This document shows positions 1 to 8,023 of a DNA stretch of 64,000 bases, one piece after another. The stretch's first letter is position 1, and each line of letters opens with the position of its first letter. Position numbers and translations under genes: made by a program. Source of the stretch: Alphaproteobacteria bacterium (GTDB lineage: Bacteria; Pseudomonadota; Alphaproteobacteria; Micropepsales; Micropepsaceae); contig JAFARO010000004.1 of the NCBI GenBank assembly GCA_019245415.1, positions 124,001-188,000 of the forward strand, in the 5' to 3' direction. The notes beneath the pieces are model-generated. The model was given only the letters and a program-made list of their open reading frames with translations. It searched no databases and was not told where the DNA came from.

Positions 1-1370
1 AGACGGTGATCGGCTCGTCCGCCTCGATCGCGATGCGCAATCTCGTGATGCTGACCGGCGGCATGATCCTGCTGTTCATCACCGATCTCAAGCTGTCGGC
101 GATGGTGCTCGCTGCTGTGCTGTTGGTGATGCTGCCTCTCATCCTGTTTGGGCGCTGGGTTCGAACGCTTTCGCGCCAGAGCCAGGACCGTATCGCCGAT
201 ACCAGCGCCCACGCGGCGGAGACTTTGAACGCGGTACAGACCGTACAGGCGTTCACTCACGAAACCGTCGAGCGGTTGCGTTTCGGCCGCGCTGTCGAGA
301 GTTCATTCCGGGTCGCAGTGTTGCGGACCCGCGCGCGGGCCGTGATGACGATGGTGGTGATCTTCGCCGTGTTCGGCTGCATCGTCGGCGTGCTCTGGGC
401 CGGCGCGCAGGATGTCCTAGCCAACCGCATCACCGGCGGCCAGCTGGCGCAGTTCGTGGCCTACGCGGTCATCGTAGCGTCGGGCTTTGGAGCCCTGACC
501 GAAACCTGGGGCGATCTGCAACGCGCCGCCGGCGCCTCGGAGCGCCTGGGGGAGCTGCTGGACGCCGTGCCCGAGGTCCGGGCGCCGGATCGGCCGCTTG
601 CGCTGCCGGCCCGGCCACGCGGCGCCGTGTCGCTTCGCAATGTCGGCTTCCGCTATCCGTCCAGGCCCGAGCATGCCGCGCTTGACGGCTTCTCGCTCGA
701 CATCGTGCCCGGCGAAGCGGTCGCGCTGGTCGGCCCGAGTGGCGCCGGCAAATCCACCGTGTTTCAATTGCTGCTGCGTTTCTACACACCACAATCGGGC
801 ACCATCGCTTTCGACGGTGTCGACGTGGCACAGCTCGACCCCATCGAGATGCGGCGCCACATCGCCATCGTGGCGCAGGATCCGGTGATCTTTTCCGGCA
901 CCATCGCCGACAATATCGCCTATGGCAGCGCAGGGGCCGATGCGGCGGCGGTCAAGCGCGCGGCGCAGGCCGCGGCCGCCGCAGAATTCATCGAAGCCCT
1001 GCCGCAGGGCTATGCGACGCCCGTTGGGGAACGCGGCACGACGCTCTCGGGTGGCCAGCGCCAGCGCATAGCCATCGCGCGCGCCATTCTGCGAGACGCG
1101 CCGTTGCTGCTGCTGGACGAAGCCACCAGCGCGCTGGATGCGGAGAATGAGCGCCTGGTGCAGCAGGGCCTCGCCAATCTCATGGCGGGCCGCACCACCC
1201 TCGTCATCGCGCACCGTTTCGCGACCATCCAGCGGCTCAAGCGCATCGTGGTGATGGATGAGGGCAAGGTCGTAGCCGAAGGGAGCCACGCGGAGCTGGT
1301 GGCGCGCGGCGGACTTTATGCAAGGCTGGCCGATCTCCAATTCAACCAAGACCTGGCGCTGGCAGGATGA
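1..1370 (+). CDS. ABC exporter, fused permease and ATPase (MsbA-like), 5' truncated
   Basis: This is the C-terminal part of a half-size ABC exporter. The open frame runs into the left edge, so the true start lies outside the window. The first ~185 visible residues are the end of the transmembrane domain, with hydrophobic helices near residues 14-47 and 115-160 and a coupling segment containing [12 protein letters not shown]. The nucleotide-binding domain follows, with Walker [11 protein letters not shown]-loop VAQDP, signature [14 protein letters not shown], Walker [13 protein letters not shown] and H-loop IAHRF, all intact. Such proteins work as dimers in the inner membrane and export lipids, drugs or peptides. 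The substrate cannot be told from sequence. A paraoxonase-like gene follows 52 bases downstream on the same strand. Confidence 0.93.
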   Translation, partial: TVIGSSASIAMRNLVMLTGGMILLFITDLKLSAMVLAAVLLVMLPLILFGRWVRTLSRQSQDRIADTSAHAAETLNAVQTVQAFTHETVERLRFGRAVESSFRVAVLRTRARAVMTMVVIFAVFGCIVGVLWAGAQDVLANRITGGQLAQFVAYAVIVASGFGALTETWGDLQRAAGASERLGELLDAVPEVRAPDRPLALPARPRGAVSLRNVGFRYPSRPEHAALDGFSLDIVPGEAVALVGPSGAGKSTVFQLLLRFYTPQSGTIAFDGVDVAQLDPIEMRRHIAIVAQDPVIFSGTIADNIAYGSAGADAAAVKRAAQAAAAAEFIEALPQGYATPVGERGTTLSGGQRQRIAIARAILRDAPLLLLDEATSALDAENERLVQQGLANLMAGRTTLVIAHRFATIQRLKRIVVMDEGKVVAEGSHAELVARGGLYARLADLQFNQDLALAG

Positions 1371-1422
1371 CGGCGGCTCGGTTATTTGCCGAATGCCACG
1401 GCGTTAAGGCTGAGGAACTGGC

Positions 1423-2496
1423 ATGAAACGCAGCTCTCGCATCGCCATCGTCGCCGTGTCCGTGCTCGTCGTGGGTCTCGGCGCCTTCGCTGCCCGCACC
1501 ATGCTGATGGCCGGCGTCTTCGACGAGGTCAGGCCGGTGCCGCGCCCTTGCAGGACTTTAACCGACGTTACCGGCGTCGAGGACATCGCCATCGACGCGA
1601 AGGACGGTATCGCGTTCCTCTCCGCCACCGATCGACGCGCCATCGCCCAGGGCCGGGCTTCGCAGGCCGACGGCATCTACACCACCTCCGTCCTCCATCC
1701 GGAGCAGGGTTTCCGCAAGCTTTCTGGGGCGCCGCAGGATTTTCATCCCCATGGTATCAGCCTTTACCGCGATGCCGACGGCTCACTGACATTGATGGCG
1801 GTCAATCACATGAGCAACGCGCGCTCGGCTGTCGAGATTTTTCAGGTCGAGCGCAGCGCTGGCGACGTCAAGTTGATCGAGGTCGGACATATTGAGGGCG
1901 ACAAGCTGATCCATCCCAACGACGTTGCCGCCGTGGGCAAGGAGCTTTTCTACGTCACGAACGATCATGGCAGCCGCACCGATCTTGGCATCAAGCTCGA
2001 AGACTATCTGACGCTGCCGCGCGCCAACGTCCTTTACTTCGACGGCACCGTATTCCGCGAAGCGGTCACGGGTCTGGTGTTCGCCAACGGCATCAATGTC
2101 TCGCCCGATGGCAGCCACGTCTATGTCGCCGAGTCGACGGCACGCCGGGTCCGGACCTATCGTCGCGACCGTTTCTCGGGACATCTCACGCCGGAAAACG
2201 TGTTCGCCTTCCCGTCGGGGCCGGACAATATCGACGTCAGCGCTTCCGGCGATCTGTGGATCGCAGGCCACCCCAAGATGTTCGATCTTTTGACCTATGC
2301 CGGCGATTCCACCAAGCCGTCGCCGACCGAGATCTTTCACGTCCGCGTCGCCGAGGGGATTCCACAATCGGCGGAGCCGGTCTATGTCAACCCCGGGCGC
2401 GAGATCGGCGCCGGCAGCGTCGGCGCAAAGGCGGGCAATAGCTTGTTCATCGGGTCAATCTTCGATCCGAAAATACTGGAATGCCAGTTGCCTTGA
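1423..2496 (+). CDS. Paraoxonase/arylesterase-like lactonase (PON family)
   Basis: A 357-residue six-bladed beta-propeller protein that aligns along its length with animal serum paraoxonases rather than with ordinary SMP-30 lactonases. The calcium ligands expected from PON1 are present: E53-D54, N166-D167 (HPNDVAAVG), N222 (FANGIN) and D268-N269. The two histidines of the PON dyad correspond to H110 (HPHGIS) and H129 (AVNHM). Residues 5-22 form an N-terminal hydrophobic anchor or uncleaved signal, so it probably acts at the periplasmic face of the membrane. Expected activity is calcium-dependent lactone or aryl ester hydrolysis; the natural substrate is unknown. The ATG has a GAGGA ribosome site 5 bases upstream. 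The ABC exporter precedes it, so co-transcription is possible. Confidence 0.85.
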   Translation: MKRSSRIAIVAVSVLVVGLGAFAARTMLMAGVFDEVRPVPRPCRTLTDVTGVEDIAIDAKDGIAFLSATDRRAIAQGRASQADGIYTTSVLHPEQGFRKLSGAPQDFHPHGISLYRDADGSLTLMAVNHMSNARSAVEIFQVERSAGDVKLIEVGHIEGDKLIHPNDVAAVGKELFYVTNDHGSRTDLGIKLEDYLTLPRANVLYFDGTVFREAVTGLVFANGINVSPDGSHVYVAESTARRVRTYRRDRFSGHLTPENVFAFPSGPDNIDVSASGDLWIAGHPKMFDLLTYAGDSTKPSPTEIFHVRVAEGIPQSAEPVYVNPGREIGAGSVGAKAGNSLFIGSIFDPKILECQLP

Positions 2497-2510
2497 GTCG
2501 CCGTCGAAGA

Positions 2511-2867
2511 TCACCCCCCGCTCAAAATCGCATCCACGGTGGCGACAAGTTCTTCGGGCGCGAATGGTTTGTTCAGCATCTTGGCCGTTGCGAGTTCGGC
2601 CGGGGGCGATGCGCCGGTATATCCCGTCATGAACAGGACCGCGAGGCCGGGCCGCAATTCGCGCGCCAGGCGCGCCAGCGCGAAGCCATCGAGCCGCGGC
2701 ATGCGCACATCGGTGACGATGAGTGCGATATCCGGCGAATCCTTGACGATTGCGAGAGCCTCCTCGCCATCCGCGGCATCGAGCACGCTGTGGCCCGCAT
2801 CCGCCAGTGTCTCGACGACGAGACTGCGCACGAAATATTCGTCTTCCACGGCGAGGATTTTAGCCAC
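2511..2867 (-). CDS. CheY-like single-domain response regulator
   Basis: A 118-residue stand-alone receiver domain. Using the GTG at 2867, the protein starts AKILAVEDE, with the acidic pocket at E9-D10, the phospho-acceptor D53 (VTDVRMP), the switch T81 and K100 (NKPF). There is no output domain, so it probably passes phosphate on or works by protein contact. I chose the GTG at 2867 over the one at 2882 because it follows a GAGGT site and gives the classic N-terminus. It overlaps the end of the upstream histidine kinase by 8 bases, which points to translational coupling and a cognate pair. It is the last gene of the TonB receptor-YfiR-kinase operon. Confidence 0.88.
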   Translation of the reverse strand: MAKILAVEDEYFVRSLVVETLADAGHSVLDAADGEEALAIVKDSPDIALIVTDVRMPRLDGFALARLARELRPGLAVLFMTGYTGASPPAELATAKMLNKPFAPEELVATVDAILSGG

Positions 2868-4182
2868 AGCCGACCTCGTCACCTGGCAGGGCCGGCAGGA
2901 AAATCGTGATGGTGGCGCCTGCGCCCGGACTGCTCTTGATGCGCATATGTCCTCCTGACTGTGTCACGAACCCGTACGCGGTGCTCAAGCCCAGGCCCGT
3001 GCCTTGGCCAACCGGCTTGGTGGTGAAGAAGGGATCGAAGGCGCGGGCCAGCACTTCGGGCGCCATGCCGATCCCGGTGTCGGTGATCTCCAGCACGACG
3101 AAGCTGCCTGGAGCTCCGCTCTCGTCCAGAACGGCATCGCGCGTGGCAATCGTCACTTTGCCGGCACCGGGAAGCGCGTCGCGCGCGTTGACGACGATGT
3201 TGAGAACGATGTTCTCCATCTGATTGCGATCGACCTGAACCCGCTGCGTGGACTGCAAGTGGCGCTCGATCGAGATGTTCTCGCGCAAGGAATTCCGGAT
3301 GAGGTCGCCCATATCGCCAATGAGCTCGTTCAGATCCACTTCGACCGGCGAAAGCGCCTGTTTGCGCGAGAAACTGAGTACGCGCTGGGTCAGGGCGGCG
3401 GCGCGGCGGATGCCTTCATCGGCGCCCTGAACATGACGGTCTTCACCCGGGAGGCCGATCTTCTTTTTCAGGAGATGCAGATTGCCTTTGATGATCATCA
3501 GATGGTTGTTCAGATCGTGCGCGATGCCGCCGGAAAGCTGGCCCAGCGCCTCCATCTTCTGGCTTTGGCGTAACGCCTCTTCGATCCGCTCGCGCTCCGC
3601 AATCTCATTCTCGAGGCGCAGATTGGCTTCGCTCAGCCGCTGGGACTGCCGTTTGAGCTGCGTTTGCGCGTTGCCCAGTCCCATGATCACGAACACCGCC
3701 ATGAATGCCAGCAGTGCGACGACCGCGTAACGGCTGATGCGGTTGGCGCGGGGCTCTGCGCTGAGCCCCAGATACACCCATCCGAGCGGCGTCCCGCTCT
3801 GCACGACCGGGACCACGATGGCACCGTCGTCAGCAAGATGCTTCGCACCATTCAAGCGCGGGGGGAGCGGGTCCGAATGCGCGCGCGAGAAACCCGTCAG
3901 TAGATCGCCGTCGCGATGGTAAAGGCCCGCGGCGGCGATCTCCGGATTGACCTGCATGGGACGGACGTATTCTTCCGCCGCCTTGCGGTCGCCGAAGGAG
4001 AGTGCCGCAGGCACGCTGGCCGCAAGGACCTGCGCCTGCTCGAGCCCGCCCTGCGCGCGCTGCGATTGATAAAGCGCCTCCTCGTAAAATGCAGCAAAGA
4101 GACCGGCGAGGAGCAGAACGATTGCCCCCGCAACCGCGGCCCAGGGCAGCTCGCGGTTGCCGCGCAGCGAGAAGCCGCTCAT
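2860..4182 (-). CDS. Membrane sensor histidine kinase with CHASE8-like periplasmic domain
   Basis: A 440-residue kinase. Transmembrane helices lie near residues 13-33 and 151-170, flanking a ~115-residue periplasmic segment that resembles CHASE8 sensors, including LAASVPAALSFGD and the WVYLGL strand. A coiled region (175-210) leads to an H-box with H222 (GGIAHDLNNHL), the HDxNN form of the NtrB/HPK4 group. The N-box has N332 (VVNARDALP), and the G boxes are DTGIGM (368-373) and GTGLGLS (394-400). Its start overlaps the YfiR-like gene by 4 bases (ATGA), and its end overlaps the CheY-like gene. The architecture suggests that it senses, directly or through the YfiR-like protein, a state linked to the TonB receptor. 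Confidence 0.9.
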   Translation of the reverse strand: MSGFSLRGNRELPWAAVAGAIVLLLAGLFAAFYEEALYQSQRAQGGLEQAQVLAASVPAALSFGDRKAAEEYVRPMQVNPEIAAAGLYHRDGDLLTGFSRAHSDPLPPRLNGAKHLADDGAIVVPVVQSGTPLGWVYLGLSAEPRANRISRYAVVALLAFMAVFVIMGLGNAQTQLKRQSQRLSEANLRLENEIAERERIEEALRQSQKMEALGQLSGGIAHDLNNHLMIIKGNLHLLKKKIGLPGEDRHVQGADEGIRRAAALTQRVLSFSRKQALSPVEVDLNELIGDMGDLIRNSLRENISIERHLQSTQRVQVDRNQMENIVLNIVVNARDALPGAGKVTIATRDAVLDESGAPGSFVVLEITDTGIGMAPEVLARAFDPFFTTKPVGQGTGLGLSTAYGFVTQSGGHMRIKSSPGAGATITIFLPALPGDEVGCG

Positions 4183-4733
4183 GGCGGCGCCCCCGAAGCA
4201 CGGTTGACCTTGCGCGCGAGGCCGAGAAGCTTGGAGCTGATCTGCAGGCCGTCCTGCGCCGCAAGCTTGGCATCGATGTCGAAGACCACGTGCCGCGCGG
4301 CCGTGCTCAGGTGGATCACGCCAGCTGGGCCGTCCTCTGACGTGATGGTGAGGATGGGCTTGCCGCGGACGCCATCGAGATCGCCCGCCGCCTGCATCTC
4401 ATCGGCAACGTAGAGGATTCGGCAACCGTCGGCTGGCTCGTTCTCCGCGACCTGGCGCACATGGATGGGATGGTCGTCGACGCGCTGGCCTTCCGCCACT
4501 TGCGGCAGGAGCGCGCTCACCCGGTCGCTGCCCAGAGTGCAAATGACAAAGGGCGCGCCGGGCGCAACAGGCGCGGGCCAGGTCACGAAAGGCGCGAATT
4601 TGTAGACATAGGCCGCCTTCACGGCGTCTTCGAGCGACGCGGGCTCCGCACCGGTCGCCTGGACGCTCATGGCGGCGATGAGCCCGGACCAAACGAAGGC
4701 GCTGGATCGCCGGCGGCAGCTCAGAAACGCCAT
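4179..4733 (-). CDS. YfiR-like periplasmic protein (DUF4154)
   Basis: A 184-residue secreted protein with a signal peptide (basic RRRSS, hydrophobic core, probable cut after residue ~29 at ATGA). The mature part carries YfiR/DUF4154 features: EDAVKAAYVYKFAPFVTWP near the N-terminus, CTLGSD, CRILYVAD and the C-terminal block VVFDIDAKLAAQDGLQISSKLLGLA. In Pseudomonas, YfiR is a periplasmic repressor of a membrane diguanylate cyclase; here the membrane partner would be the adjacent kinase. The frame stays open far upstream inside the TonB receptor gene, but the ATG at 4733 is followed directly by a signal peptide. That start overlaps the receptor gene by 13 bases. Confidence 0.85.
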   Translation of the reverse strand: MAFLSCRRRSSAFVWSGLIAAMSVQATGAEPASLEDAVKAAYVYKFAPFVTWPAPVAPGAPFVICTLGSDRVSALLPQVAEGQRVDDHPIHVRQVAENEPADGCRILYVADEMQAAGDLDGVRGKPILTITSEDGPAGVIHLSTAARHVVFDIDAKLAAQDGLQISSKLLGLARKVNRASGAPP

Positions 4734-6646
4734 TGCAGACCCACGGACCAGCTCCGCGGTACGGCAGTCGCCTCCGATTGGGGGAATTCGAAGTGCCGCG
4801 CGTGCAACAGATTGAAGCCCGAAAGCGACACCCTCGTAGTGTCGGACATGTTCCACCAAACGTTCGCATCGAGCTCGACATAATCCGGCAAATGCGGATC
4901 GGGCAGCGGACCGACATAGCGCAGATCCGCGCTCAGTCCCACGTCGTGAAGAATATCCATGGTCGAACGCAAAGTCGCGCTTTGCTTGGGATCGTCGCCG
5001 AGTTGCGCTGTACCCAGAAAGGTGGCCGTCGCGCCGGGCTTGAATCGGAAGCGTTCGCTCAGCTGATCGAACGAGGCTGAGAGCCGCCACCACGGCGCCA
5101 TCTGGTAGTCCGCCCAGGCCTCGAAACCGTAGGTGTGACCTTCCAGATTGTTGCCCCAGGTGAGGCTGAGCGGGGCTACACCAAGGATTTCGACGGTGCG
5201 CAGATCGTCATAGTCGTTGTAGAACGCCGAGAGCGACACCGAGAAGCGCTCCGCCACTTCATAGCGCGAACCGATTTCATAGGCCCATAGTTGCGCGCTT
5301 TGAAAATTCCTGTCGCCCTGCAGAAAAACAATGTTCTGGAAATTCTCGTGCACATCGACATCGAAGGGCGTCGGCGAACGGATGGCGCGTGACGCTTTTG
5401 CCCATAGCAGGATGTTGTCGTCCGCTTTCCATGACAGATTCGCGGTGGGCAAAGGGGTCACGCCAGAGAAGGGATCGTCCTCGATCTTGAGCGCGAAGGT
5501 GGACGACACCGAGGGTGTCAGCGCGATACTGTCCTCGACGAAGCCATCGAAGAGCTGGAGAGTGCGGCTGTCCGGCGCGAAGAACAGCGTCGAATTGCCG
5601 TAGATATGGTACGGGCTGATGCGCGCCTCGCCGCCTACGACCATCTTGTTGCGTTCGTTCATGTTGAAGCTGTACTGCCCGTCGAGATCGAACTGCGTCA
5701 GCTCGAAGGTGCCGTTGCCCGGCGTGTTGCGGCTCTCATGGTCGACAGAGGCCGTCAGCTGCAACCGCGAGGCACCTTCAAGGGCGCGGCTCCAGGACGT
5801 TTCGAGATTGTAGCCGGTGATATCTGCGCTGTCCTGACCGGGATTGCCCCCGCGGGTCTCCCAGCCGGTGAATGCATCGCCCTGGACGCTGATCGTGTCG
5901 GCGTCGCTGGGGGTCCAGTCGAGGCGGAAGCCGCCCTGCGGCCGCTGCCAGTGGTCGTGCGCCGACGCGTCGGACGCAGTTTCGGTGTCCGAGCCGAAAT
6001 AGCCGCGGCCATAGAGGCGCCAGGCGAGCGAGTCGCCGATGCGTCCGCCATAGCGCAGATACACACTCTGTTCGAGATTGCCCGCATCGAGCTCCAGCAA
6101 TCCGCCCTGGGTCGCGCTCGCTTTCTTGGTGATGATGTTGATCACGCCGTTGACGGCATTGGCGCCCCAAAGTGTGGCCCCCGGTCCGCTGATCACTTCG
6201 ATGCGCTCGATTTCCGCCGGCGCCACGTCCTGCATATCCCAATAGACGCCCGAGAACAGCGGCGAGTAGACGCTGCGTCCGTCGACCAGCACCAGCATCT
6301 GGTTGGAGAAGTTCTGGTCGCCGATGTTGCCGGTGAAGCCGCGCGCCGTGACGATATAGCGGCTCGCACTGATGCGGATGACCTCCAGATTGGGCGCGAG
6401 GCGCAGGATTTCCGGTAGCGTCCGCGCCCCGGAGCGCGCGATGGCGTCCGGCGTGATGACGTAGACCGCGGCCGGAGCATCGCCCAAGTCCTGTGGCGTG
6501 CGCGTGACGGAGGTCACGTCCAGGCTCTGCAGCTGGCCGATCGACATTTCCTGGAGTTCGCGCACCGTCTGGCCGCGGGCCGAAAGAAAACCCAGACCGA
6601 GAAGTCCACCTAAAACTACACAGAAAGACCTGGAAATAGCCCCCAT
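4721..6646 (-). CDS. TonB-dependent outer-membrane receptor
   Basis: A 641-residue receptor. The signal peptide starts MGAISRSFCVVLGG and probably ends near LSARGQ. The plug domain spans about residues 40-165 and contains APAAVYVITPDAI, LPEILRLAPNLEV, VDGRSVYSP and GPGATLWGANAVNGVINI. The remainder is a beta-barrel ending in the terminal aromatic LQWRF typical of outer-membrane proteins. The plug is of the vitamin B12/colicin I receptor type, but the ligand cannot be assigned. The ORF can be extended 98 codons upstream; the ATG at 6646 is preferred because it precedes the signal peptide and follows a GGAG-rich stretch. It heads the operon that continues with the YfiR-like protein, the kinase and the response regulator. 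Confidence 0.92.
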   Translation of the reverse strand: MGAISRSFCVVLGGLLGLGFLSARGQTVRELQEMSIGQLQSLDVTSVTRTPQDLGDAPAAVYVITPDAIARSGARTLPEILRLAPNLEVIRISASRYIVTARGFTGNIGDQNFSNQMLVLVDGRSVYSPLFSGVYWDMQDVAPAEIERIEVISGPGATLWGANAVNGVINIITKKASATQGGLLELDAGNLEQSVYLRYGGRIGDSLAWRLYGRGYFGSDTETASDASAHDHWQRPQGGFRLDWTPSDADTISVQGDAFTGWETRGGNPGQDSADITGYNLETSWSRALEGASRLQLTASVDHESRNTPGNGTFELTQFDLDGQYSFNMNERNKMVVGGEARISPYHIYGNSTLFFAPDSRTLQLFDGFVEDSIALTPSVSSTFALKIEDDPFSGVTPLPTANLSWKADDNILLWAKASRAIRSPTPFDVDVHENFQNIVFLQGDRNFQSAQLWAYEIGSRYEVAERFSVSLSAFYNDYDDLRTVEILGVAPLSLTWGNNLEGHTYGFEAWADYQMAPWWRLSASFDQLSERFRFKPGATATFLGTAQLGDDPKQSATLRSTMDILHDVGLSADLRYVGPLPDPHLPDYVELDANVWWNMSDTTRVSLSGFNLLHARHFEFPQSEATAVPRSWSVGLQWRF

Positions 6647-6821
6647 CAACCCCCGCTCCAGCCGGCGAACCGACCATAACGCGGACCGTGGCCGAAAGTT
6701 CCGCCTGCCGGCAACAAAAATTCGCACGCGGTCGGAGCGGACAAGGTCCGACTTTGCTGGCGACTGGTTCGCGGGGTAACGACGGCTATAGTCCCGATCC
6801 CGAATTCCCTGTGCAAGGCCA

Positions 6822-7502
6822 ATGACCGTCCGCTTCCTGCTGCTGATGCCCTGGGGACGCGTCGGCAGCAATCTCGTCTTCGACATCCTGCGCCAATCGG
6901 CGCGCATGAAGCTCGCCAATGAGAGCCTGAACGCGCTCAAGACTTGGCCCGAGCAGCAGGCCTGGTTCGCCCAATTCTACGAAACCGCGCGCCCGGCGAC
7001 GGAGCATGGGTTCATCGGCTCCAAACAGAACATGCTGGCGGTGCGCGACGACCGCACCTTCGCCTCGCTCTGTCGCGAGGCGGGCGTGCGCATCGTTCGC
7101 CTGCGCCGCGCGAGCATCCTCAAAGCCGCGGTCTCGCAAATGCGCGCCGAGCAGCATGCCAGGACCACCGGAAGCTGGGCGGTCAAGCGCGGCGGCGCCG
7201 TGCCCGGCCCCAGCGCGATCGAGCCGGAACTGCTGCTTAAGCGGCTCAAGATGATGGAGGACTGCGACCGGCGGCTGACGGCTCTGTTCGCAGCCGAGGA
7301 GACCCTCGACATCGCCTATGAAGAGCTGAACGCCGCGCTCGACACGGCGATCGCGCGCGTGCGCGCCTATCTGGGCGTGCCTCAGACGCCCTACAAGGTG
7401 CCGTTCGACAAGGCCACACCCGACCGGCTGGAGGAGGCCATCGTCAATCTCGACGCCGTGCGCGCCGCGCTCAAAGGCACGCGCTATGAAGGCGAGATCT
7501 AG
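6822..7502 (+). CDS. Sulfotransferase family protein (Stf0/NodH-like)
   Basis: A 226-residue soluble protein. Residues 7-17 (LMPWGRVGSNL) match the 5'-phosphosulfate-binding loop of PAPS-dependent sulfotransferases, and VRLRRASILKAAVS (about 91-104) matches the 3'-phosphate-binding segment with its Arg and Ser. The middle W-A-V-K block and the C-terminal tail resemble Stf0/NodH-type carbohydrate sulfotransferases. It probably moves sulfate from PAPS onto a sugar of the surface glycan made by neighbouring genes. It stands alone on the plus strand, divergent from the TonB operon, and is followed by a 520-base gap with repeats. The family call is good; the acceptor is unknown. Confidence 0.8.
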   Translation: MTVRFLLLMPWGRVGSNLVFDILRQSARMKLANESLNALKTWPEQQAWFAQFYETARPATEHGFIGSKQNMLAVRDDRTFASLCREAGVRIVRLRRASILKAAVSQMRAEQHARTTGSWAVKRGGAVPGPSAIEPELLLKRLKMMEDCDRRLTALFAAEETLDIAYEELNAALDTAIARVRAYLGVPQTPYKVPFDKATPDRLEEAIVNLDAVRAALKGTRYEGEI

Positions 7503-8023
7503 ATCGGGCAATTCCTACCGCTCGCACGGGGTTCGGCCAGGCGGAAATCGAGGTTCAATTCCGGGAAAGCTTCCGTGCTAGGAAGCTTCTCGTCTGCAAG
7601 TTTGCGCAAAATCGAGGTTCAACTCCGAAGGCGATTCCGTTCGCGAAACGATGGGCCTGCAGAATCGTCGAAAACCGAGGTTCAACTCCCGTCCACATTT
7701 TCGTCATGGCCGGGCTTGATCGACGCGGAGTGAGAGGCCATTCCGGACGCAATTCGAGCGGGCATCGGGACGCGGGTCGCGTTTTGTGCATCGCAGCAAG
7801 CGGCAGAATTTATTTTTTCGATGGGTTCGCGGCGCTTTTCCTTCCTCCCTTGAGACGCAGAAAAGCCAGTCGCGCCGCGCCGTTTCGCGCACCGCGCCGG
7901 GATCGCTTGCCTCGTCTCGCACCTGTGGGGATTTAGGGGAAATGGGATTTCTTCCGGGGCGGTTCAAGGGGGCGCCGAAAAATATTTTTGCTGCGCCCGC
8001 GAGGGCATGGCACCAAGGCAGCC
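7503..8023 (+). other. Intergenic region of 521 bases with repeats, no convincing gene
   Basis: No reading frame here has family features or a good ribosome site. The first ~190 bases hold three spaced copies of a ~20-base element (listed separately). An 8-base perfect inverted repeat, AAGCTTCC/GGAAGCTT, lies at 7567-7588 between copies 1 and 2. A CGATTC/GAATCG pair lies between copies 2 and 3. At 7704-7720, CGTCATGGCCGGGCTTG looks like half of a palindromic repeat common in Rhizobiales genomes. The last ~200 bases are locally AT-rich (AATATTTTTG near 7980) and probably contain the promoter of the methyltransferase gene. Confidence 0.6.
7543..7690 (+). repeat. Three direct repeats with 63-64 base period
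   Basis: Three degenerate copies of a core close to AAATCGAGGTTCAACTCC lie at about 7543-7563, 7607-7627 and 7669-7690. The shared CGAGGTTCAA begins at 7549, 7613 and 7676, giving periods of 64 and 63 bases. The segments between copies are unrelated in sequence, but each holds a short inverted repeat. The core is itself partly palindromic (GAG...CTC). The array could be a regulatory array, a structured RNA or a decayed repeat element. It lacks the strict repeat identity and cas genes of a CRISPR. Confidence 0.6.

Noticed and set aside
7543..7690. A possible minimal CRISPR array
   Set aside because: Only three degenerate ~20-base repeats with ~43-base intervals that contain inverted repeats, and no cas genes in the window.
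7549..7690. tRNA T-arm look-alikes (GGTTCAAnTCC)
   Set aside because: The bases beside the loop do not form a 5-bp T stem, and no acceptor or anticodon arm lies upstream.
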